NCBI GenBank assembly: GCA_015056735.1
Contig: SVFT01000001.1
Span: forward strand, 434,001 to 498,000
Reading direction: 5' to 3'
Source: Lachnospiraceae bacterium
Lineage (GTDB): Bacteria; Bacillota; Clostridia; Lachnospirales; Lachnospiraceae
DNA: 64,000 bases
The notes under the pieces are model-generated. The model saw only the letters and a list, made by a program, of their open reading frames with translations. It had not been told where the DNA came from and ran no database searches. The translations under genes and the position numbers were made by a program. Numbering within the stretch: the first letter of the stretch is position 1; every line of letters starts with the position of its first letter. Of the stretch, positions 25,217 to 32,639 are shown piece by piece.

Positions 25217-27852
25217 AGAAGATAACAAAAGCATGCATAGGAATATTGACGGTTGCTCTCTGTATTGCGGCTGCGGTTTGGGTCCGGAACAGGTCATCCG
25301 CTGCGGAATTTGACACATCCAAAGCGGTCTCGTTCGAAACGTTTTCGAGAAGCAATACGATCGAGAATACGACACTGTTTATCGGGACCTATCTGATCTA
25401 CATGGATTCCATGACGGATGAACTGTATGAGATGGCGCAGGCGAGTGCTTCCGAGTCCGGGCAGTTCGAGACTTACTACAAATCCGAACTGGCAGGCGGT
25501 GCCTGGTTCAATATATCGGATGCGGAAGGGATCAAGGACATTTCAGACTCGGCCGTTCCCGTTCCCGTTACCGAACTCAACCCGCTCTGGATCACCTATG
25601 TTGTGGGCAAAGACGGTACCGTACGGGATGCAAGATCCATGGCGATCACGAATCCGTTTAACGATCCGGATCCTTACGATCTGTATAACCTGCCGCAGAC
25701 GGAGCCCATTCGCAACCAGTATGATCTGCTCATGCAGGATGAGGGTGCAAACGGTGAGTCCGATGAGTACTATCGCAACGTATTGAATGAATTCCTGTCG
25801 TATCGCTATAAGAGCGACAGGACAGATGAGTGTGACCGGAAAATCGACGCTTTGTTTGAACTGTATAAAGCGTATCTCGGACAGGAGAAAAAGAGCGAGG
25901 CCGATATCGTCTTTGAACTGATGAGCCGCGTGGATGCCGTCAGACGGGCAGAGGTCATGAACTGGCTGATCGGTGCCGATGAGGATGCGCCGGGGTTTGA
26001 AGGAGAGAGTGCGCTTGACAGCTACAGCGCCCGCTTTACGACAGAAGCGTTCCGCAAGGAGATGTTTCCTGACGAAGTCGGAGATGAAGACGAAGAAGAT
26101 GAGGATGAGGACGAAAAGATCCCCGAGCTTGTGATCAAATCCGGCGTGAACGATGCGATGGGTGATGCGAGAACGAACTGCAACACATCATTCAACGAGT
26201 ATATCTCAAAACAGCTGATCGACGGCGACACGGTACTGAAACATGCGGAATATACGCTGAGCAGTCAGGCGATCGATCAGGCATCCGGCGGTGTTTCCGG
26301 GCAGATGGACCGTGTCCTTTCCAAGCTGCATTACGTATATAACATTGAGGCCGGGGTGATCGATGACATCGACGGCGAGCTCAATCTGATCGAGACAGAG
26401 CTCCTTCCGACAGCACAGCAGAATTATATCAATGCGATCTCGCTTGGAGAGCCGGGAGAATACAAAGCGGCTGTCAGCAACAACTACGCAAGCGGCGTTC
26501 GCAATCAGATCCTGGAGGATCAGAAGACGCAGGTCAACCAGAAGCGTACCGATCTGCAGATGATGATCAGCTCGAAAACAGATCGAATGGATCCCGAGGA
26601 TGCGCTAGAGTTTACAAAAGGCCGGATCGAGCTGACGAACACCTGGCGCGGAAACATCCGAAACGATGCATTCAGGAAAAAAGCAGACGAGACGGTAGAC
26701 GAGCACATCGAGTGGCTGAAAGCGCATGCACAGTCCATTATTGATGCCGATTCGGATCTGAAATCCGAACTCGATGTATTAAAAGAAAGAAAAGAGGAGC
26801 TTCTTGAACTGAAGCAGGAGGCACTTGATGACAATGACCGCAACCGGGCGGCCAAGATCGATACGATGATCGAGGAAGTTGACAGGCAGATCGATGCCGG
26901 GACGGCAGAACTCGAAGATGCGGCAGCTGCCGGCGATGCGTCTGCGGATGTGACACTCCGCGGGGCGGGCACGGAAAGCGGTGCCAACGAAAAACTGAAG
27001 CAGAAAGTCAAAGAGGCGGCAAGTAACGGTGATAAAGACGCTGCGCTCGAAGGCATCAAAGCACTTGCCGAAAACGGTGCGGCAGATGAGCTTTCGGAGC
27101 TTTCGAACGAACTCAAAGACGACAACGCAGGTGCAGACGGTGAAGACGACGCCGCAGAAAGCCTTGCGAATGAACTTGCGGATTCTGCAGGTGAAGCCGT
27201 AGAGAAGGCCCGGGAGGTACAAAAAGAAACGGGACTTGGAACCGCAACCGAAAAGCCGAATGCGCTGACCGGTATCGCGAGCCTTACAAGGAACATTCTG
27301 GAAGGCATTCTCGCAGATATACTCGGCGGGCCGTTTGACAGTCTGGATGCCAAGGGCAAAGTGATCGCCGCATCCGCCATGAACCGTGTCGGCAAGCTTG
27401 GATGCGGAGCGGCAGCGGAGCTTTCAAAGACGATGATCATGACGTGCCAAAGTGAAGGGAACCGATATACGTATTCTGTTTTTGAAGCGGACAGCACACA
27501 CCGGTATTTCTCCGCAAAGGCGCTCGGACATGCATCCGATTACCGATATGCGTACAGCACGTCCAAGCAGGAAGCGACACTGTCATCGGGCGGAAAAGTA
27601 TACCGCTTTAAAGTCAATTCCGATAAAGTTACGCTCGCGGACGGTACGACCAAATCCATGGCGCGTAAGACCGGCTTTCAGAAAGATGCATATATTCCCG
27701 AAGCCGATACGGCAGGCTTCTTTGGCTGCAAAGCCGAATACATTGAATCGACGGGACTCGCTGCCTGCCTCAAAGACAGGTGGAGCGCAAAAGCCGATGA
27801 GATCGTAAAGGCATGTAAAGAACTTGCCACAGCGGAAGGAGATGAGGAGTAA
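25213..27852 (+). CDS. Large exported or membrane-anchored helical protein, unknown
   Basis: 879 residues, not recognised. An N-terminal hydrophobic stretch (ACIGILTVALCIAAAVWV) gives a signal peptide or anchor. The rest is acidic: a Glu/Asp run (DEVGDEDEEDEDEDEK, ~residues 292-307), long predicted coiled coil (~residues 510-600, ERKEELLELKQEALDDNDR), an Ala/Asp/Glu-rich region (~600-690) and a C-terminal domain of ~150 residues with alternating Tyr/Ser-rich strands. It lies between the TolC-like gene (4-base overlap) and the cap gene (directly adjoining ATG), so it is the link between the envelope genes and the core injection genes. A structural role outside the membrane is inferred. An effector is less likely because no toxin motif is visible, but it cannot be excluded. 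Confidence 0.55.
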   Translation: MKKITKACIGILTVALCIAAAVWVRNRSSAAEFDTSKAVSFETFSRSNTIENTTLFIGTYLIYMDSMTDELYEMAQASASESGQFETYYKSELAGGAWFNISDAEGIKDISDSAVPVPVTELNPLWITYVVGKDGTVRDARSMAITNPFNDPDPYDLYNLPQTEPIRNQYDLLMQDEGANGESDEYYRNVLNEFLSYRYKSDRTDECDRKIDALFELYKAYLGQEKKSEADIVFELMSRVDAVRRAEVMNWLIGADEDAPGFEGESALDSYSARFTTEAFRKEMFPDEVGDEDEEDEDEDEKIPELVIKSGVNDAMGDARTNCNTSFNEYISKQLIDGDTVLKHAEYTLSSQAIDQASGGVSGQMDRVLSKLHYVYNIEAGVIDDIDGELNLIETELLPTAQQNYINAISLGEPGEYKAAVSNNYASGVRNQILEDQKTQVNQKRTDLQMMISSKTDRMDPEDALEFTKGRIELTNTWRGNIRNDAFRKKADETVDEHIEWLKAHAQSIIDADSDLKSELDVLKERKEELLELKQEALDDNDRNRAAKIDTMIEEVDRQIDAGTAELEDAAAAGDASADVTLRGAGTESGANEKLKQKVKEAASNGDKDAALEGIKALAENGAADELSELSNELKDDNAGADGEDDAAESLANELADSAGEAVEKAREVQKETGLGTATEKPNALTGIASLTRNILEGILADILGGPFDSLDAKGKVIAASAMNRVGKLGCGAAAELSKTMIMTCQSEGNRYTYSVFEADSTHRYFSAKALGHASDYRYAYSTSKQEATLSSGGKVYRFKVNSDKVTLADGTTKSMARKTGFQKDAYIPEADTAGFFGCKAEYIESTGLAACLKDRWSAKADEIVKACKELATAEGDEE

Positions 27853-28446
27853 ATGGCAGATTATCCGATCATATCGGACGTCAGTTCCTATATAGTAAAA
27901 ACACTCAGAAGCAAGATGTGTCCGGAGCCGATCCCGTCTCCGAACAACATAGAGATCTCTTCGCCGGCGTCACAGGATGTTGACTATATCGTCGGTCTGT
28001 ACCTGTATGATATCCGCGAAGAGAGCAATACGGCACAGCCGCCCTTGATACAGAAAGGGCGCGTGCAGCTGCAACAGCCGCCAAGACCATATGGTCTGTA
28101 CTATATGGTATTTATCAACGGATCCGGTCAGATGGGTCTGAAGGATCCGGATATACAAAAGATCATCGGAAGAGTGGCACAGATTGTCAATGACAACAAC
28201 CAGGTTCTTCCGAACCAGCTGCAAACCTGGCTGGACACACAGGAGCCTCCGATTGTACTGTCTCAGGCGAAGATAAGTTTGGAGGAAAAGGTAAGGGTGT
28301 GGCAGGCAATCAACAAGCCATATCAGATCAGCCTGTTCTATAAGGCGGCACCGGTATACCTGTCCAGCGAAGTGGTCATCAACACGCCCCGCGTTGTGGA
28401 TGCCGAATTCGGTTTGCATATTGCGGGAGAAAGGGGGGAAACGTAG
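27853..28446 (+). CDS. CIS tail terminator/cap protein (DUF4255, Pvc16/Afp16-like)
   Basis: 197 residues with the hallmarks of the Pvc16 N-terminal (DUF4255) family: IISDVSSYIVKTLRSKM, then DYIVGLYLYDIREESN, PPRPYGLYYMVFINGSG and LSQAKISLEEKVRVWQAI, followed by YQISLFYKAAPVYLSS. In Afp and PVC the protein caps the distal end of tube and sheath and stops polymerisation. Its presence separates the locus from ordinary phage tails and tailocins. The ATG directly follows the stop of the preceding exported-protein gene. In many eCIS loci the cap gene is at an end of the cluster; here it opens the structural core. Confidence 0.85.
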   Translation: MADYPIISDVSSYIVKTLRSKMCPEPIPSPNNIEISSPASQDVDYIVGLYLYDIREESNTAQPPLIQKGRVQLQQPPRPYGLYYMVFINGSGQMGLKDPDIQKIIGRVAQIVNDNNQVLPNQLQTWLDTQEPPIVLSQAKISLEEKVRVWQAINKPYQISLFYKAAPVYLSSEVVINTPRVVDAEFGLHIAGERGET

Positions 28447-28449
28447 TAG

Positions 28450-29193
28450 GTGGAAGCATCTGTTATTCGTTACAGCCTGGATCTGCTGGTCCGGCTCGTG
28501 GATACCACGACCGGCGCCTCTGTCGATTCACGTGATGCGCTTTTCTTTGAAAACGGTCAACCGATCAGGCCCATGCCAAAAGGCGGAGGCAACTACATCT
28601 TTTTGAACGAAAAGAGAGAAGACCGCACGTTGACAGTCAGAGTATACGGCTACGAAGAATGCGAGCTGTTCATCCGTTATGATGAGCTTGACAGTGCACT
28701 GCCCACAAAAGAAGCGTTTCTGATACCTGCCGGCGAAGCACGGACGGGTGAGAGCATTCTCAGACTTACGGGTACCCTCAAAGGGATCACCGCGATCGAA
28801 GCGGTGTGTATCAGCCAGACCGGTTGGTGCATCAGTGAATTTGATGAGCGAAAGCGCATCATGAAACTGTTCCGCTCGCAAAACAAGTTTAACACGGAGA
28901 ATATTTACTATGGCCTGATCAACACGGCAAATGACACGTATGAATCCTTTGAGATCATCAAACAGGTGTCGGAAGATTCCGTGAAGATCGCAAAGCCGCT
29001 TGAGGAGGAGTTTTCCGTGAATTCTCCGATTTCCAGGATCGTATTCGGACGGACCGATCGGGACGGCAGATATGTTCTGGCAGTCAGAGACAATGCCACA
29101 GACCTACGGTACCTTGTCAAGTACCGCATCGGCGATGTGGATCATTTTCAGGCAGTTGATTTTCACCAATCTCTGGACAATCTACTGAAGTAG
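28450..29193 (+). CDS. CIS-associated protein of unknown function
   Basis: 247 residues starting at GTG 28450, 3 bases after the cap gene, with an AAGGGGGG ribosome site about 10 bases upstream. The first ~95 residues (YSLDLLVRLVDTTTGASVDS ... RTLTVRVYGYEECEL) look like a beta-sandwich of the type that decorates secreted or virion proteins. Residues ~130-245 are unassigned. No signal peptide or TM helix. Its position between cap and tip genes suggests a structural or loading role. Not enough is visible to name a function. Confidence 0.5.
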   Translation: MEASVIRYSLDLLVRLVDTTTGASVDSRDALFFENGQPIRPMPKGGGNYIFLNEKREDRTLTVRVYGYEECELFIRYDELDSALPTKEAFLIPAGEARTGESILRLTGTLKGITAIEAVCISQTGWCISEFDERKRIMKLFRSQNKFNTENIYYGLINTANDTYESFEIIKQVSEDSVKIAKPLEEEFSVNSPISRIVFGRTDRDGRYVLAVRDNATDLRYLVKYRIGDVDHFQAVDFHQSLDNLLK

Positions 29194-29202
29194 GAGGAAG
29201 AA

Positions 29203-29592
29203 ATGGCACAAAATGTTGTAAACAGCGCGCAGATAACCTGCAGCATGGGAACGGCACCCGCGTCGCTTGTTGTGACGAGCCAGCAGAAGGTTCTAATCGG
29301 CGGCTTGCCTGCGGGAACGATCTCTGATGCAACTACTGCAAATATGGCGACATTCGGCATGTGCTCATCGCTCATGAACCCGGCAGTCGCATCCGCAACG
29401 GCGGCCGCACTCGGTGTCCTGACACCGCAGCCGTGTACGCCGATGCTGACAGGCAGCTGGACCCCGAACCATCCGAAGGTGATGATCGGCGGCAAACCGT
29501 GCCTGTGCAGTGATGCCAAAACGTTCTGTGCCTATAATCCGGCCGGCTGCTCCGTAGTCAGTCCGGGACAGGCAAAAGTGACTGCAAATTAA
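29203..29592 (+). CDS. PAAR-like spike-tip protein (DUF4280)
   Basis: 129 residues with the DUF4280 pattern that substitutes for PAAR in several eCIS and related systems: an N-terminal TCSMGTAPASL block, VLIGGLPAGTISD, and a C-terminal WTPNHPKVMIGGKPCLCSD followed by AGCSVVSPGQAKV. Eight Cys are present, two in PCLCSD, consistent with metal binding or disulfides in a small cone-like domain that sharpens the spike. AGGAGG ribosome site. The sheath gene follows after 35 bases. In this cluster the tip gene stands upstream of the sheath and far from the spike gene it should cap. Confidence 0.8.
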   Translation: MAQNVVNSAQITCSMGTAPASLVVTSQQKVLIGGLPAGTISDATTANMATFGMCSSLMNPAVASATAAALGVLTPQPCTPMLTGSWTPNHPKVMIGGKPCLCSDAKTFCAYNPAGCSVVSPGQAKVTAN

Positions 29593-29627
29593 AAGTAAGA
29601 AAAGGATTCGAAAGGAGAAATATACTT

Positions 29628-31337
29628 ATGGCAGAATATTTTTCACCGGGTGTATACGTCGAGGAATATGACAATTCCCCGCGTAGTATCGAAGGAGTCG
29701 GCACAAGTACTGCCGGTTTTATCGGCTTTGCCGAAAAAGGACCTACGGTCGGCGCTCCTTTGCTGGTAACGAACTTTAAGAGCTTCACGAAGCAGTTCGG
29801 CGGCTTTTTAAGCGAGTTTACCCACGGCGAATACCGCTACCTTGCAAACAGTGTTGAACAGTTCTTCGTAAACGGAGGAACAAGATGCTATGTTTCCCGT
29901 GTCGCACCTGCTGATGCGGTTGCCGCATCCAAGAAAAAAGGAAGCCTGACCATTACCGCATCCAGCGTCGGCAAATGGGGCAACAGGATTCAGATCTCTT
30001 TTAACACTGTAACAAAGCGCAAACTCCAGCTGATCGCAAAATCCGGTGACGGCTTCATCGCAAAGAGCGTTGACGGCTTCCGCGAAGGCGATATCGTAGA
30101 ATTCGCCGGCGAATACAATCGTATCGCAACAATCTACGACAACAGCATCACATTTGAAAACAAATTCAAAGGCAATCCGGTCGATGAGAACATCATTCCG
30201 AAGAACGTGTTGTATCTGGTTACATTCGATGTAAGCATTCGCTTCAACGATGATGTGGAAAACTTCACGGAGCTTTGCTTTAACGTAGCATCTCCCAACT
30301 ATATCGGAACAAGACTTTCCTTAAGCGAACTTGTTAAGGTGGAAGTCGCTCCGGTAAAAGAGATCGGGAATCCGGTTGAGCTGATCCTCGGAAAAGGCAA
30401 CACAAGCGGCATGATCACTTTGGAGAACGGCTTCGACGGCTCTATGTCCAAAGTGAATGCGGCAACCTTTATCGGCGAGGACGGCGGCCCCGGAAAGAGA
30501 ACAGGTATCCAGTCCTTTGTTGAGAACAACCTTGTCAGCATGATGGCGATTCCGGGTGTTACGATCCCCGAAGTCATCGTTGCTCTGGTTGCTCATTGTG
30601 AGAACTTAAAGAGTCGCTTCTGCGTATTCGATATGCCCAAGGATATGTACAAGACAGCTGATCTGATCGCATATCGCAACATGATCGACTCCACTTACGC
30701 AGCAATGTATCATCCCTGGATCCAGGTTTTCGACCGCTCTTCCAATAAGGCAGATTTCGTTCCGCCTTCAGGTGCTGTTCTCGGTGTTTATTCCAGAACG
30801 GATATCAACCGCGGTGTTCATAAGGCGCCCGCTAACGAGACAGTATTCTGCACAGGCCTTTCCGTAAACTACACGAAGGGCGAGCAGGATATCCTGAATC
30901 CGGAAGGCATCAACCTGATCCGTGCAATCCCCGGACAGGGTATCAGGATCTGGGGCGCAAGAACGGCAAGCTCCAACAGCTCGTTCAAATATGTCAATGT
31001 CAGACGTCTTTTCATTTATGTGGAAGAGAGCATCAAGGCAAACACCAACTGGGTTGTATTCGAGCCCAACGATTCTTCGCTGTGGCAGAGAGTCAGCCTG
31101 ACCGTGTCCTCGTTCCTCGACAATATGTGGAGAGCGGGCATGCTGGCTGGATCCTCCGTATCCGAAGCATACTTCGTAGAGATCGGACCGTCCACCATGA
31201 GCAAGGACGATATCATGAACGGCAGATTGATCTGCAACATCGGTATCGCACCTTCCCGCCCTGCAGAGTTCGTAATCTTCCGTGTAACGCAGCATACAGC
31301 TGAAGCTGCCGGCGGAACAGAAGCGGCAGAAGGCTGA
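29628..31337 (+). CDS. Contractile sheath protein
   Basis: 569 residues of the phage tail sheath family. The N terminus SPGVYVEEYDNSPRSIEGV and TAGFIGFAEKGP is the linker arm and first domain seen in eCIS, tailocin and phage sheaths; the C terminus SKDDIMNGRLICNIGIAPSR followed by PAEFVIFRV is the conserved core strand that crosslinks neighbouring subunits. The central segment (VNARRLFIYVEESIKANTNW-type, here KYVNVRRLFIYVEESI) is also typical. There is a strong AAAGGAG ribosome site, and codon use looks favourable for high expression. Only one sheath gene is present, unlike the three in Afp. Energy stored in the extended sheath drives the inner tube through the target. Confidence 0.95.
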   Translation: MAEYFSPGVYVEEYDNSPRSIEGVGTSTAGFIGFAEKGPTVGAPLLVTNFKSFTKQFGGFLSEFTHGEYRYLANSVEQFFVNGGTRCYVSRVAPADAVAASKKKGSLTITASSVGKWGNRIQISFNTVTKRKLQLIAKSGDGFIAKSVDGFREGDIVEFAGEYNRIATIYDNSITFENKFKGNPVDENIIPKNVLYLVTFDVSIRFNDDVENFTELCFNVASPNYIGTRLSLSELVKVEVAPVKEIGNPVELILGKGNTSGMITLENGFDGSMSKVNAATFIGEDGGPGKRTGIQSFVENNLVSMMAIPGVTIPEVIVALVAHCENLKSRFCVFDMPKDMYKTADLIAYRNMIDSTYAAMYHPWIQVFDRSSNKADFVPPSGAVLGVYSRTDINRGVHKAPANETVFCTGLSVNYTKGEQDILNPEGINLIRAIPGQGIRIWGARTASSNSSFKYVNVRRLFIYVEESIKANTNWVVFEPNDSSLWQRVSLTVSSFLDNMWRAGMLAGSSVSEAYFVEIGPSTMSKDDIMNGRLICNIGIAPSRPAEFVIFRVTQHTAEAAGGTEAAEG

Positions 31338-31389
31338 CGGACTTATGTGAAGGAACAGTAAACAGACAACGGTAAAGGAGAGATAATAT

Positions 31390-31884
31390 ATGGCAACATA
31401 TGAGAACAGTAAACAGCTTGCATATCCGTTGACAAAAATGAACTTCCTGGTGACTGTGGACGGCGTACAGGGTACCGCAGCATTCAGCGAAGTAACGGGC
31501 ATTGAAGCAACGGTAGATGTGATCGAGTTCCGCCAGGGCAACGCAAACAGCCTTGCACCTGTTAAGATCCCGGGACTTGTTAAACACGGCAATGTAACCC
31601 TGAAACTCGGCTACACACTGGACAGTGCCTTCAAGACATGGATCCAGGAGTGTGTCAGCGAGACAAGAGGTGAGATCCCCCGTAACAACGTGCAGATCGA
31701 GATGATCGATATCAACGGCGGTGCACCGCAGCAGATCGCTACAAGCATCACCGGCACACGTGTATGGGTTCTTTCCAATGCATGGGTTACCAAGTACAAC
31801 GCACCTGATCTGGACGCAAAGACCAGTGATGTTGCGATCGAGAGTGTAGAGCTTGCATACGAAGAGCTGATCATTCCCAACTAG
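31390..31884 (+). CDS. Inner tube protein (T4 gp19/Afp1-like)
   Basis: 164 residues, the usual size of the Hcp/gp19 fold. MNFLVTVDGVQGTAAFSEVTGIEATVD at the N terminus (core FSEVTGIEA), VIEFRQGNANSLAPVKIPG in the centre and YNAPDLDAKTSDVAIESVELAYEEL at the C terminus (core VAIESVELAYE) are the conserved strands. It forms hexameric rings stacked inside the sheath. Preceded by AAAGGAG and followed at once by a terminator-like hairpin, which would make sheath and tube the most abundant products of the operon. Confidence 0.95.
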   Translation: MATYENSKQLAYPLTKMNFLVTVDGVQGTAAFSEVTGIEATVDVIEFRQGNANSLAPVKIPGLVKHGNVTLKLGYTLDSAFKTWIQECVSETRGEIPRNNVQIEMIDINGGAPQQIATSITGTRVWVLSNAWVTKYNAPDLDAKTSDVAIESVELAYEELIIPN

Positions 31885-31891
31885 TATCGAT

Positions 31892-31938
31892 ACACTTTTG
31901 CGGAGGCGGCGGATGCCGCTTCCGGCAGGAGTGTTTTT
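31892..31938 (+). terminator. Terminator-like stem-loop after the tube gene
   Basis: ACACT (31892-31896) pairs with AGTGT (31930-31934) and the stem continues inward through TGC/GCA, GGA/TCC and GGCGGC/GCCGCT around a GGAT loop, with a run of five T at 31934-31938. The stem has interior mismatches, so it may terminate only partly, leaving some read-through to the baseplate genes. Confidence 0.6.
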
Positions 31939-32055
31939 GTGCGCTACGGGGATCCGGAGCGTGCATGGACCTCTTTTTGGAAAAAGGGCTTCATGCATTT
32001 TCCGGATCCGGGCATGGACCGGTTAAAGAATATCCGCAAAGAAAAGGAGAATCAG

Positions 32056-32418
32056 ATGGAAACCGTATATGATTTTACGTTACCGAAGGGCTACATGGAT
32101 AATGCAGGTGAGCTGCACAGAAAAGGAAAGATGCGTCTTGCGACTGCCGGAGATGAGATCAGTGCCACGAGAGACCCCCGCGTTTTGAGCAATCCGTCGT
32201 ATCTTACGATCGTGATCCTGAGCAAAGTGATCACGCAGCTGGAAGGCGTGGAGATGGTATCCGCGACGCTCATTGAGAAGCTGTTTACGGCGGATCTGGC
32301 TTTTCTCCAGGATATGTATCAGCGGATCAACGATATTGAGCCTCCGACCATGCAGGTCGTATGTCCGCATTGCGGTGAGAGCTTTGAGGTGCCGCTAAAT
32401 TTTACCGAGGAGGGATAA
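32056..32418 (+). CDS. T4-type baseplate hub assembly chaperone / tail assembly protein
   Basis: 120 residues from ATG 32056, which has AAAAGGAG 6 bases upstream; the longer in-frame extension back to 31939 overlaps the hairpin and lacks a ribosome site. The segment RDPRVLSNPSYLTIVILSKV followed by LEGVEMVSATLIEKLFTADL and AFLQDMYQRIND matches the small tail assembly proteins found just after the tube gene in eCIS and some phages. The C terminus is a half zinc ribbon, CPHCGESFEVPL, which may be a full zinc site through dimerisation. Proposed role: helper for hub or tube-initiator assembly, absent from the finished particle. Confidence 0.72.
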   Translation: METVYDFTLPKGYMDNAGELHRKGKMRLATAGDEISATRDPRVLSNPSYLTIVILSKVITQLEGVEMVSATLIEKLFTADLAFLQDMYQRINDIEPPTMQVVCPHCGESFEVPLNFTEEG

Positions 32419-32420
32419 AG

Positions 32421-32618
32421 CTGTATCCAAAGGATGAGCTTTATCGGGAGATGTCATTCATTTCGTATTATTTTCACTGGAGTGAAGACGAAGTGATGCA
32501 GCTCGATCACATGAGCCGCAGGCGGTGGTGCAATGAGATCTCTGAGATCAACAAGAGCTTAAATCCCTCCAAAAAAACGAAGGAAAAAAGCATTCTGGAT
32601 ATGAAACCCACTCGATAA
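32421..32618 (+). CDS. DUF6760 small CIS protein, apparent CTG start
   Basis: A 65-residue gene that begins two bases after the chaperone stop. The product reads YPKDELYREMSFISYYFHWSE (core ELYREMSFISYYFHW) followed by LDHMSRRRWCNEISEIN, which is the DUF6760 pattern found between the tube-assembly and second tube genes in eCIS loci. The conserved Tyr-Pro start of the family requires initiation at CTG 32421; GAGGAGG (32407-32413) is at 7-base spacing, ideal for that codon. The only in-frame ATG (32451) would remove the first ten residues. The C terminus is Lys-rich. Function is unknown; it is probably a small baseplate or assembly factor. Confidence 0.75.
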   Translation: MYPKDELYREMSFISYYFHWSEDEVMQLDHMSRRRWCNEISEINKSLNPSKKTKEKSILDMKPTR

Positions 32619-32639
32619 CCGAAGGGAAAAGGTACGATC

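Noticed and set aside
26520-27497. A 325-codon open frame on the minus strand inside the exported helical protein gene
   Set aside because: It is Ser/Ala-rich shadow coding opposite a Glu/Ala-rich gene, without ribosome site or promoter.
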